This document shows positions 1 through 10,046 of a DNA stretch of 31,612 nt, in pieces. The stretch is from Phoronis ovalis. Lineage: Eukaryota; Phoronida; Phoronidae. The notes beneath the pieces were generated by a model. The model was not told where the DNA came from, did no database searches, and saw nothing but the letters and a program-made list of their open reading frames with translations. The position numbers were made by a program, and so were the translations under genes. The stretch covers positions 1 through 31,612 of the forward strand of contig JAOXYB010027401.1 in assembly GCA_028565635.1 (NCBI GenBank). The letters run 5' to 3'. Each line of letters starts with the position of its first letter. Position 1 is the first letter of the stretch.

Positions 1-2388
1 TTTTACATCATTACGCGCATTGAAATTGCAGTAAAAATACCTTAATTTCCCTAATAAGAACAGAATTGACGTAGAGAATGAGAATGCCTGATATATAATT
101 TATATAGCATAATTAATTTTATCTAAGAAATAATGAATTTTACTATGATATCTAAGTACTAATTAATGCTGCATGATACACTTCAATAAGACAGACGTAA
201 TATATAATTAAACTATAGTAACTAGACCAGTAAAAATCTTACTTGCGACAATATGTTTTCTGTAACGTTCCTTTGAACCAAAAAGCCTCACTTACCAACG
301 TTTGTCTGATACTGGGTAATTGGTTAACTAATTAAGCATAAAATTCGGTCATTTCATCCAAATTTGTTTACTGGAAGTAGCTACTTTCTGAAAATGGTAC
401 AAACATGCAAATTCAATACATTGCACCTAGGTGTTTATGTACAAAATACTAAACAATAGAAGTGTTTAAATGTTTCTTGTATATGCCTTTTATTGCCTTT
501 ATGTGAACATTTACAAAGTTTCTTTTAAGTTAAGGTTATGACATTGGTTGACTTAAATAAAAACATTTACATGAAATGCATTAAATATAAAAACCTACAT
601 GTATAGTGAGTACTTTTATGTGTACGTGGGAATGTAAATACAAAATGCATGCACAATAACAACGTATTAGATTGTTTTTAATGTTTAAAATGAATAAAAC
701 TATGCGTTCGTTTTGTTTTGTATGATCTACAGTCTGTCTTCTAAGTTTTCATTTTGATTTATAACCTAACATGTGAAAATAAATGGACATGTATATAGGT
801 GTCGGTGTCTGTATAATTATTCATAAAATAACGTGTTTTTTTAGTTCAGTTTTCGTCCAAGAAAACTTATAAGTATACTTACTGTCCGTTTGTAAAATTG
901 GCTAATCTGTTGCTATGGTCCCGTACTGATGCTAAAATGTTTACCTGTTATTTGCAATGTCTTCATTTACAACTTGGTTCTGGCGTTGTTAAGCTACTCG
1001 ACTAGACTACTTAACAAAATTCTTAACAAATTCTACAAAACGTTTCCATTTCAATTGTATGCGCACCTCAGGAAACCAGAAATTGAAAGATTATGTTAAT
1101 ACATTATGGCCCTACCTTTGTATCCATGTTTACACGGCTCCATGGGCATAAATATAATAGAAGGTATTAGAAATATGAAAAATATAATCACATTTAATTT
1201 ATTAATTGTACTTGAAATACATGATATTATAACCAGGAACCAGAATTCTACACATTTCAATTCGGAATGGAATAATGCCCAAATAGGGGCTTATAATTAA
1301 ATACAACGTAATCCAGAAACAGGGTACTAAAAACTAGAATTAATAAGTTACTTTCGAATGCATCTTAACATTGATTGCTATCTATCTGGCATTTCTAAAA
1401 TTATCAAAATATCAAAAAAAATCTATTTATCCCAAAGTGTGACTTCTGATTGACCCTCCCGGTCGACTCCTTGATCTATTGTAAGAGCTGGATTGCATCA
1501 TTGGTTTTGAATTAAGAGTAATTCTTATTTGTCATATTGTCACAATAAAATGAAAGGCAAGCTTGCTAGAGTATACATATTGTACGGGTACAAACTCGAA
1601 TTCAAAAGAATAATCCTAGAAAACCCATTAGAATATCACGTAGGAAGTTGAAAAGGACGTGTATTTCTATTTATAAAAACGACTGACATTGATTAAATTA
1701 AATATCCAAATCAAATATAAATAAGAAAAATTAAGACGATTCATTGAACGGAAAGGGTAGTTTGACATTTTTCTTAATACTTCTTGTGAGGTAGAAACTT
1801 TTGGGGTTCATAGCCTACTCCAAACTTGCAAATGATTGACAACTCGTTTTCCATTGGTTGTAATGCGTAAAACCGTAACATATGTATTCAAAATAAGATG
1901 CAAAAGTTAAAATTAATTTAAATGAACTTAAAAAAAAATCTAGAGAAAGATATAAATTATGCACATACTTTTCGATCTTACATCAGTGTCCAAATCGTTA
2001 ACGTTTGCTTCGTTCTACATTACAAAAAAAAGTGCCCCATCTGGTGGCCGACATGAGATATATAAACTTCTATTGAAGGCGATTAAAAGCTCAGCCTTTG
2101 CATTTTCAGGTCTTTATTAAAACGTCTCGTGTTCGACCAACTTACCTACATGTGTCTAAAATATACATTTTATGGCACGTCATATATTTTAACCCTAAAG
2201 TTCGGCTATGTATATCTTTCTGGCAGATGTTTGCCACAAGATATTATGTTTTAACTTATGCAAGCATTGATATATAACAGTCGCTGATAAGCAAACCCGT
2301 GATCTTTTCGTGCATCAACAACGGCCCAGGAACAAGGCAGTCATTGCCGTAATGATACAACTTCATTTCGTCAGCAATGAATCCAGGC
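1..2388. other. AT-rich intergenic DNA, no gene seen
   Basis: No reading frame here has family-like residues or exon-like splice borders. The stretch is strongly AT-rich with many TAATTA and ATAAA words. A 64-codon ORF at 1106-1300 has composition like its surroundings and is taken as chance. The only site set apart is a CTCF-like word near 2033-2049, listed separately. Confidence 0.6.
2033..2049 (-). promoter_or_regulatory. CTCF-like motif (candidate)
   Basis: Read on the minus strand this is GGCCACCAGATGGGGCA, close to the CTCF core CCASYAGRKGGC. It lies about 2.4 kb upstream of the lipocalin gene. One motif match in AT-rich DNA is weak evidence; it is listed because two similar words occur at 12213-12230 and 28499-28515. 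Confidence 0.25.
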
Positions 2389-2397
2389 ATTTAAGAC

Positions 2398-2812
2398 CCG
2401 GGGGATAATCCGTGCTACTCAGAACGGTCCAAAGTATAAATATGGATCACAATTTCTTCCTTCGTTTTTGGTAAATTATAGGTAGCTTTTTCATGTTTTG
2501 GGAATAAATTTGAAATATGATTTAGGCGCCAATACAGAAAACTAAATACGCGGCTAGTAAAGCTAATTAACCTTCGATCCCAGTTCGAAACTATAATATA
2601 ATTTTCAAGAGATCGCTCGTGAATCGACCTCAGTATATACATCGAATCTATCTACTACTCTGATTATAAATATATGGGCGTGATATTTTTTGGTATTGGT
2701 ATTGGTATAAATATGGGTCTATTTTTTAGCGTTACCTATGTATAAATATGGTCAGGATATTTGGAGTCGGGTGGCAGATCCCCATCAAAATCATAACCAA
2801 GTACCCCTCGAG
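2398..2812. mobile_element. Putative short inverted-repeat (MITE-like) element
   Basis: A nine-base direct repeat ATTTAAGAC flanks this ~415 bp segment (2389-2397 and 2813-2821), as expected of a target-site duplication. If the duplication is eight bases (ATTTAAGA), the ends CCCGGGGGATA and, on the opposite strand, CTCGAGGGGTA agree at most positions. The interior has TATAAATATGG repeated several times and an ATTGGT triplet near 2695. A minus-strand ORF at 2415-2642 has no recognisable domain and lies wholly inside. Eight-base duplications fit hAT-like or P-like non-autonomous elements; no transposase is present. The flanking repeat is clear, the terminal repeat only moderate. Confidence 0.45.
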
Positions 2813-2821
2813 ATTTAAGAC

Positions 2822-3160
2822 TTAATTAAGGTACGAGCGCTTCGACCGAGAGAGAGCCCGCGGCGGGAGGAATAGAAAAAAGATACGATATATATCATGC
2901 CAAAATGGGCCAGGACGTGATAGGCTTGAAACTGGCTCCGAGGTACAGTACAAGTAATTTAGCTATGAAATTGAATTGGTTACTTTTAATTATGGGGAGT
3001 ATCAGCTGAAATACACCCCGGGAGGTCACGTGGGTCAAAGAGTGGGTCCACATGCACTGTCTGTTCCCCATAATATCTGTTCCCAGATCAGTATCGCTGG
3101 CTGGCAAAGCTTATATCTGTCTTTTTAAAGGGATGCCACCAAACGTCTTTTCTCTCAAAT
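2822..3160. other. Intergenic DNA with a hairpin-like inverted repeat
   Basis: No coding exon seen. ATTATGGGGA near 2989 recurs inverted as TCCCCATAAT near 3065, enclosing about 70 bp that include a CACGTG E-box palindrome and GGGTC/GGTCC words. This may be a remnant of another small element; no flanking duplication was found. Confidence 0.3.
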
Positions 3161-3262
3161 TTCAGCTGGCAGCTGCATGAAAGCATTTTAGCTGGCGGAT
3201 AAAGTTTGCTGCATATTCAGCTGGCAAGTGAATTAAAAAAAATTCAGCTTGCAGGTGAATGG
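3161..3262. repeat. Degenerate TTCAGCTGGCA repeat with E-boxes
   Basis: Four imperfect copies of a TTCAGCTGGCA-like unit fall within about 100 bp (starting near 3161, 3188, 3216 and 3244). They contain CAGCTG at 3163, 3170 and 3218 and CAGGTG at 3252, all E-box words. The copies are unevenly spaced, so this is either a decayed tandem repeat or a clustered bHLH target. Confidence 0.4.
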
Positions 3263-3537
3263 GAACAGATATGACCTTCCAAGCTAAACCAAAAAAATGG
3301 TTAACTGATATAAGCATTATTGAACGAAGTCTGCCCACGTTTCTGGGCTCATCTTTAACACAAGTGTCCTCCCCGGGAATATACACTGTTTTTCTAGTCG
3401 CTACTCTTGGCTCAACGGATTCCCGATCGCTGTTTACATGTTCATTTAACCTGCAAGAACCTGCACATGCCCACATGCCGATGAAACACTATAAAACCAA
3501 TCCTGGCATTTCTGCTAAGCTATGTTAGAGATTCATC

Positions 3538-3791
3538 CGGGGGGGGTACTCGAGGTATTTTTTGGTGGGGGTGTGCAGTCCAGTTAATCATTTGGATTGT
3601 ATATCTACTTCTTACTGTATTTTTCTGGATTGCTACCGTAAAGAAATTCAAAAATTTGGATTGCTATATACCCACTGCATACAGCAAATAATTTGGAATA
3701 ATTTTAGGTTTGTATTCGTAAAACGATTTTTGGAATTTGGTTTTATCGGTCAATCATCCCCGTAGTCAAAAAACCTTGAGTACCCCCCGGG
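3538..3791. mobile_element. MITE-like element with 8-bp target duplication
   Basis: The left end CGGGGGGGGTACTCGAGGT and the right end, read on the other strand, CCCGGGGGGTACTCAAGGT form a near-perfect ~19 bp terminal inverted repeat. GATTCATC is present exactly at both flanks (3530-3537 and 3792-3799). Total length is about 254 bp, too short for a transposase, so this is a non-autonomous element. An 8-bp duplication fits the hAT group; the G-rich tip is not the classic hAT CAG end, so the superfamily is left open. The 67-codon ORF inside (3562-3765) is not thought to be a gene. Confidence 0.75.
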
Positions 3792-4005
3792 GATTCATCA
3801 GTCCATTTCAGATTGACCATTCTCTGTAACCACTTATTAATATTACCCAATTTAATGTTTAATACAATCTCTCATTGAAAGTCTGAACATTATAAATTAG
3901 CAAAAGTTATGTATTAACTATACTATTCCTTAGAAATTAGAACTAAATTTGTTTATTTATGTCAAGTCATCCCCGGACACACCAGCTGTTGCATATCAAG
4001 GTTAT

Positions 4006-4294
4006 TCCGGGAGGCAGTCAATATGAAAGTGGCTACGCATGTTCCAACAAAATTTCGCGGTACGCGCTTAGGGTCTGTATTTTTGGCTAAAATCACGGAA
4101 AGAGGTGTTTTTTGGAGGTGTGACGCTTCGGTAGTGGTGTTGCTTGGAAGTTTCTCTTCCTTAGGGGTGTATTTTTTCAAAAAAACTCACTTTCTTAGGG
4201 GTGTATTTTTGGCAGACTTTCACTTCGTTAGGGGCTTTTTTGAAAAGCTATGTTGGAACATGGGTACCCACTTTCATATGGACTGCCCCCCGGG
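4006..4294. mobile_element. MITE-like element inserted at the lipocalin promoter
   Basis: The ends are inverted copies for about 45 bp: the left arm contains GGCAGTCAATATGAAAGTGG then CATGTTCCAACA, and the right arm carries the same words on the opposite strand. AAGGTTAT is duplicated on both sides (3998-4005 and 4295-4302). The interior has four degenerate copies of a TTAGGGGTGTATTTTTGGC-like unit (about 4068, 4160, 4195, 4228). No transposase can fit in 289 bp. Long ORFs on both strands reflect this repeat structure. The right end lies 37 bp before the TATA box of the lipocalin gene. Confidence 0.8.
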
Positions 4295-4331
4295 AAGGTT
4301 ATACAACCGTTATACAACATGAATTTTTGGG

Positions 4332-4338
4332 TATAAAG
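4332..4338 (+). promoter_or_regulatory. TATA box of the lipocalin gene
   Basis: TATAAAG sits 79 bp upstream of the chosen ATG (4411). A start about 30 bp downstream, near 4360-4370, would leave a 5' leader of 40-50 bases. The position is right for a core promoter, but no transcript start is seen directly. Confidence 0.55.
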
Positions 4339-4410
4339 CCAAGATATGCATTACATCGAACCATTTCAAAGCTGAAATTTAAGCAGCAGCCGGTGTATGT
4401 GATTGCCATT

Positions 4411-6584
4411 ATGATTTGTAAAATAGTGATACTTGTTGCTCTCATTTATTGTGTAAATGCTCAAGTTTTTAGCTTTGGCAAATGTCCAACCGTTCAGCTG
4501 AAGGAAGATTTTGATCTTAATGAGGTTTGTTTAAAAGTTTTTAATTTACGTTTCATCTATCAATTTCATATATTTCGTACTACAAAATATAAGGTGTACT
4601 TTTGATGCAATAACTAAATCACGGACGAGGCTTTAAATTTTCGGAGGGTTCGAGTGCGGGAATTAAAGCAAGGAGAAAATCAGTTTTTAACATGGTATTA
4701 ACTGCTGACCATTTCTTGTCGAAAACAGGTTAGTAAAATCAAATATCAAAGAAACGTACTTGTTACCTTTAGCAAATAGGTTTAAAAATGCATGAAACAA
4801 TTGAAAAGTCCCAGATCATCTTTCGGGAGACGAATTGACAACTCCCGAATTAAATAAAACCATTAAGCACCCACTCGAAAACAGATACAAATCGGCGGAT
4901 ACGAGCGGTTTAAAATTATTAAATAGAGTTTGGTTGTGTGTAAATATTGAAGTTGAATCGGCAAGTTATAATCAGGTAAAACTCCAGATAGCAATACTAT
5001 ACTAGTTTTTTTACTATTGGTTCCGAAACAAAAGGTGAATTAACGAAAAATTAATAATTTCCTTGTAAATACATTTTCTCTATTTTCCTCACCAAAGATA
5101 AATTGATTTAATTGGCGTCATACAGGCAACCTTGCAGTAGCAAATAATGAACTTCCCAGACTATATTTGTTTCCTTTTCAGTACTTGGGCGAATGGTATG
5201 AAATTGAGCGCTTTTTCGACTTCTTTCAAAGAAAAGGGGGAGATTGTTGTAAAGCTAATTACACGCTTAAATCCGACGGTCATATCAAAGTCTACAACAG
5301 AGGAGTCACCAAGTAAGTTCATGTCTGGTCTGTCTTCGTTTTGCGTAATAAATAATAAGACAGTATAGTAATTGTTTACCTAATGTTTTGCAGGATATTG
5401 CTAAATAATACGAATGAATTTTATGCATTATGTGTTTATTCAGTATTACAGAATCAAGTATACAAGTAGCTTCTGTAGAAAAAAGTAAATATATCCTCTC
5501 TGAATAATTCTATTATTAAAAGTGAAAACTATAATCAGTGGCTTATGACCATTAACTCTTCTGCACATTCACAAACCTAATGTAATTTTCCACATACAAA
5601 ACATTTTCTCACTTGGTAGATCAGTAATAATTTAGTCAGCGTCTTTCCGAAATGTAGCGTTATTCCATTCGGTAGAATACATTGGGATTTTGCCTGCAAA
5701 TACTACAACCCTCCTGGTGAGAAATACGCCATATAAAACTGCCGTACATGTAGGATTGTTTTCACACTGAAACGAGGCAATTTGACAGAGAATTTCGAAA
5801 TAATAGTCAACACTATTTATGATTTTGATAAACATGTAAAGTGTGATGCTATTGTTTTAGAACCGGCGAGGTTGTATCAGCAACAGGTGATGCGTATTGC
5901 CCAGATCCTGTCAACAACAAACCAAAGCTTGCTGTTAGATTTTCAGGTAATAAATACCCTTCATAGACGCGTATAAAATCAATTAATGCGGTTTAAATTC
6001 TTAACTGCATGATACTTTCATTTTTTTACATGTGCATTTCAATGCATAATATTTGCATAATGCTTGCAAAAATATGACTTAGATCAAGTCCGAGATACGA
6101 ATATGGATATTTTTTTAATTTTTCTTTTGAGACATTTGTACTTGGATTATTGTAGCCCTATGTTTTTATAAGTATTTTCGTTATTTAGCTTGCTTTACTA
6201 TATTAGCGACAACATGTATATTGTAGTTATATTATCATGTAATAGTTAGTAGACATAGCGAAGCTCCCCGGGCGAAGCTACAGTAGTTTCAGGTCGATCG
6301 TATGTACATACAACGTGCCATACAATAGTGAACATTTACTTGCAGATTCTCAACCATACGGCGATTACTGGGTGGTGAACACAGACTATGAAAGCTTTAC
6401 GATAGTGTACTCCTGCAGTGAGCATCTTTGGGGACTATTCCATTTTGAACTTTGTTGGGTTTTATCAAGAACGCCCGCTCTTGATCAAACTACAGTCACG
6501 AGAGCTGAAAATTTACTTGAGAAATACGGTGTTGACACCAGTAATTTTAAGAAAACCAAACAAACGGATTGTCCTAACATTTAA
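4411..6584 (+). CDS. Apolipoprotein-D-like secreted lipocalin, 4 exons
   Basis: Exons 4411-4524, 5182-5312, 5861-5946 and 6346-6584 join in frame (intron phases 0, 2, 1) into 189 residues, the length of mammalian ApoD. Residues 1-17 are a hydrophobic signal peptide ending VNA. Lipocalin motif 1 is YLGEWYEIERF (G41-x-W43), motif 2 is NTDY at 122-125, and the motif 3 arginine is R152 in VLSRTP. Cysteines 24, 134, 147 and near the C-terminus (DCPNI) could form the usual disulfides; adjacent cysteines in GDCCKANY are unusual, since most relatives have one there. Family knowledge: an eight-stranded beta-barrel carrying small hydrophobic ligands outside the cell. The ligand here cannot be told. Start chosen because the signal peptide begins at this Met. 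Splice sites are GT/AG, with weak donor GTTTGT after exon 1. Confidence 0.92.
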
Positions 6585-6877
6585 ATTCTGAAGCTGTTAT
6601 GTGTAGACTTTCTATGTAGACTTTTTCCTAGCAGTCAATTTGAAGTTTGATATAGAGTTTGTAAGTAACTCGTATGCTATTATTTTATCAATTAATTCCT
6701 AAATTTAATACGATGCTTTGTGTATGAAACTGTCAGATGCTTACATTATAATAATATAGTAATATACAACCATATCAGTCTACAGATTTACTTGTATACT
6801 GCTAGTGGCGTACACCACGATTAGCATAGTTGGAGTTTATACCGCCGGAGTATATCCGAGCTCTTGTGTTTATAGTT
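6585..6877. other. Lipocalin 3' flank
   Basis: AT-rich DNA following the lipocalin stop codon, probably including its 3' untranslated region. No perfect AATAAA was found, only AATATA-like words around 6750-6770. The repeat block starts at 6878. Confidence 0.4.
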
Positions 6878-7651
6878 AGATTGCACAGCAAGTGCAATCT
6901 ATTGAGATTTTATCTTTTCTTTTTTCTTCCAATTTTCAAACGTCTATAACTTGAAACGCTTTGAGCTACAGGGACCAAACTTGAGGTGTGCACTTAGTAG
7001 GGAGGGGGACATACAAAAATTAGGTCAGGGGTCAATTTGAGGTCAGTAGGTCAAATTTTAAAAATGTCTTAAATCCTTCAAAAAGGATGGTACATTGTCG
7101 CCTAAAGGTAACCATAATGATTTTTGAGGTCAAAAAAGGTCAGATTTTTTATTTTTAGCATGTTTTTGGCTACTTTTAATAAGGAAGAGTGTCTAAATCA
7201 AGACAGAGTGGTGCTACAGTCATGTAATTTGATATATGCCATCCCTGGGGTAAGTTAGCTGACCTTAAAGGTCAAAAGGTCATTCAGGGATCAAAAGGTC
7301 AAAATCTTAAAATTGCATTTAACTTACGAAAATGATGCTTTTATGTCATTTACAGGTAATCTAGGGGTCATATGGGCATTTTGAGGTCGAAAGGTCAAAA
7401 AAAATAATTTCCAGAAATTTGGTGAAAAGTTCAAAAATGAAGTTAAAAGCCCACTCAGAGGTTATCTTAGCTGCCTTTGAGGTCCAAAAGGTCAAACATA
7501 TCAAAATATCAAAATTACACGAAACTTTCGACAAGAGGTAAAGGTCATCCAGAGGTCTTTGGACATCCATGGGTCCAGGATAATCCTAATAGGTCTGGAT
7601 ATCCAACTTCAACTATTTATGTGTGTGCAACCTGGCCTTTGCTAAAAGGCG
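6878..7651 (+). repeat. AGGTCA-rich dispersed repeat, copy 1
   Basis: First of three copies of a ~770 bp unit. It opens with a perfect hairpin (AGATTGCAC, loop AGCAA, GTGCAATCT) and ends with GTGTGCAACCT followed by a second stem-loop, GCCTTT-GCTA-AAAGGC. In between, AGGTCA and variants recur many times: a DR1-like pair at 7022-7034, DR2 at 7040-7053, and DR2 plus a DR5-like pair at 7269-7293. All frames hold many stops, and the ORFs at 7361-7570 and 7477-7683 do not look like genes. The matching terminal AGGTTGCAC/GTGCAACCT words suggest a non-autonomous mobile unit. Confidence 0.8.
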
Positions 7652-8108
7652 TTTCTAGTTTTATATTGTTTCACAAAATATAAGTACTGTTTTACCAGTT
7701 AATAAAAGTGTTTCCAATTTGTTTTTGATTTTCTATGAATAAAATACACTGTTTTATGCAAAATAATTAAAGCAGTTCTGAAGATGTTATTGATCTGTGA
7801 AATATCAGACTCTACTAAAGTTTTTATTGACCTGTTTGTCAGGCGAAAGGAATTGTATATTAAACAGTTTTTGGTGGCTCTTAAACAAGAGCTAATGACA
7901 AATCCATGAAAGTATCTATATGATTTCTGATTACAATGTTTAGAAAGCTATTTGGCCCCTTTTGTCCCAAGATGTTTTGATGATGGTACTTCTAAAAAAA
8001 TGTTCAGCTTCTTCAAATATTAAATAAGTATAAGTATACTTATTTGTGGTCTACATAGAATGTGTGAGGTTTATTCAAAAGTCATACTGGATTTGTGTCC
8101 TTATTATT
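7652..8108. other. Unique spacer between repeat copies 1 and 2
   Basis: 457 bp of AT-rich sequence not repeated in the other units. It holds AATAAAA words (7701, 7739) that could serve as distal polyadenylation signals for the lipocalin gene. No coding signal was seen. Confidence 0.45.
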
Positions 8109-8892
8109 AGGTTGCACAGCAGGTGCAACCTATTGAGCTTGTATCTTTTTTTCCCTTTTTTTTCTTTCAACTTTCAAATGTCTATAACTTGGAAACGCTT
8201 TGAGCTATGGGTGGCAAACTTGAGAAGTGGACTTAGTAGGGAGGGGGACATACAAAAATTAGGTCAGGGGTAAATTTGAGGTCAGTAGGTCAAATTTCAA
8301 AAATGTCTTAAAACCTTCAAAAATGATGGTATATGGTCACCTAAAGGTAAAAATAATGATTTTTGAGGTCTTTTATTGGTCAAAAGATCAGATTTTTTAT
8401 TTTTAGCATGTTTTTGGCTAATTGTAATAAGGAAGAGTGTCTACTTCAAGACAGAGTGGTGCTACAGTCATGTAATTTGACATATGACATCACTGGGGTA
8501 AGATATCTAACCTTAAATGCCAAAAGGTCATTCAGGGGTCAAAAGGTCTAAACCCTAAATTGCATTTAACTTACACATATGATGGTTTTATGTCACTTAC
8601 AGGTAATTTAGGGGTCATATGGTCATTTTGAGGTTAAAAGGTCAAAAATTTAATTTCCAGAAATTTGATGAAAAGTTCAAAAATGAAGTTAAAAGTCATT
8701 TAGAGGTTATCTTAGCTGACTTTGAGGTCCAAAAAGTCATTCAGAGGTCAAACAATCAAAATTTCATGAATATTTCGACAAGAGGTAAAGGTCACCCAGA
8801 GGTTCTTTGGACATCCATGGGTCCAGGATAATCCTAATAGGTCTGGATATCCACCTATTTCTGCGTGTGCAACCTGGCCTTTGCTAAAAGGC
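8109..8892 (+). repeat. AGGTCA-rich dispersed repeat, copy 2
   Basis: Near full-length copy of the unit at 6878. The opening hairpin is AGGTTGCAC, loop AGCAG, GTGCAACCT. Relative to copy 1 one stem pair changed from A:T to G:C on both arms, so pairing is kept. A DR5-type pair AGGTCA-TTCAG-GGGTCA is at 8525-8541. The end carries GTGTGCAACCT and the GCCTTT-GCTA-AAAGGC stem-loop. Copy 3 follows after only 5 bp. The ORFs at 8046-8273, 8363-8551 and 8619-8831 fall in or across this repeat and are not treated as genes. Confidence 0.82.
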
Positions 8893-8897
8893 GCATT

Positions 8898-9650
8898 AGG
8901 TTGCACAATAGGTGCAACCTATTGAGATTGTATCTTTTTTCTTCCAATTTTCAAACAACTATATTTTAGAAACGCTTTGAGCTACAGATACCAAACTTGA
9001 GATGTAGACTTAGTAGGGAGGGGGACATACACAAATTAGGTAAGGGGTCAATTTGAGGTCAGTAGGTCAAATTTCAGAAATGTCTTAAAACGATCAAAAT
9101 GATTGTTTCTGGTCACCTAAAGGTCAACATGATGATTTTTGAGGTATTTTATGGGTCAAGAGGTCAAATGTTTTAGCATGTTTTGGCTAATTTTAATAAG
9201 CAAGAGTGTATAAATCAAGACAGAGTGGTGCTACAGTCGTATAATTTGACATATGCCATCCCTGGGGTAGGTTAGCTGACCTTAAAGGTCAAAAGGTCAT
9301 TCAGGGGTTAAAAGGTCAAACTCTTATAATTGCATTTAACTTCTGAAAATGATGGTTTTATGTCATTTAAAGGTCATATTGTCATTTTGAGATCAAAAGG
9401 TCAAAAAAATTAATTTTCAGAAATATGTTGAAAAGTTCAAAAATGAAGTTAACAGGTTATTTAGAGACTATCTTGGCTGACTTTGAGGTCCAAAGGGTCA
9501 TTCAGAGGTCAAACAGTCAAAATCTCAAAATTTCATGAAACTTTCAACAAGAGGTAAAGGTCATCCAGAGGTATTTGAACATCCATCGGTTCCAGGATAA
9601 TCCTAATAGGTCTGGATATCCAATTATTTCTCTGTGTAACCTGGCCTTTG
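8898..9650 (+). repeat. AGGTCA-rich dispersed repeat, copy 3
   Basis: Head-to-tail with copy 2. The opening hairpin stem is identical to copy 2 but the loop differs (AATAG). The 3' end has GTGTAACCTGGCCTTTGCT, then diverges, so the terminal stem-loop is broken. The first half-site of the DR1 pair is degenerate (AGGTAA). Internal small deletions relative to copies 1 and 2 suggest an older or decaying copy. Confidence 0.8.
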
Positions 9651-10046
9651 CTTTTTGAATTTTTACTTTTACTCCAGCAATAAGTTCAATATATCGAAAG
9701 GGAACACATTTTCTTGGCGAACACCCGGAGGGGAAAACTTCCGAAGTACTTCACAAAATGTTAGGTAGGTGTGAGTGGCTGGATCTAGAAACCGGATACT
9801 CTAACTATTTTTTGTTGTCAAAAATCGTGTTTGCTTAATTAATGCTTGCAAAAAATCTGATCGGTAAAGTTGTGTGTATTGGTAAAAATTAAAACTCTGA
9901 TTGCTAAACTTAACGAAAAGTGATGCCTTATAAGAATATTGCAGCAAAGAAAAATATAACTGTACATATTCCAATTTTTGAATTATAATAGAATTTACAG
10001 CAACACTACTCTTTTAAAACAGAAGGAGTAATTGCGAAGCTTTTCT
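9651..10046. other. Spacer downstream of the sushi gene
   Basis: AT-rich DNA between the repeat block and the minus-strand sushi gene, expected to hold that gene's 3' untranslated region. No coding exon or perfect minus-strand AATAAA was seen close to the stop. Confidence 0.4.

Noticed and set aside
3162-3476. 104-codon minus-strand ORF with an opposing plus-strand ORF
   Set aside because: It starts in the E-box repeat cluster, has no domain, and the composition does not look protein-like.
3962-4605. Overlapping ORFs on both strands (3962-4180 minus, 4023-4322 plus, 4201-4410 plus)
   Set aside because: They lie in the inverted-repeat element and its internal repeats; only the part from Met 4411 onward is coding (lipocalin exon 1).
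7361-8831. Several 60-75 codon ORFs in the AGGTCA-rich region
   Set aside because: They fall in or across repeat copies, are not kept open between copies, and match no protein family.
6878-9650. Calling the repeat a Helitron outright
   Set aside because: A 3' stem-loop with CTAG is present in copy 1 only, no 5' TC end is evident, and the hairpin in copy 3 is broken.
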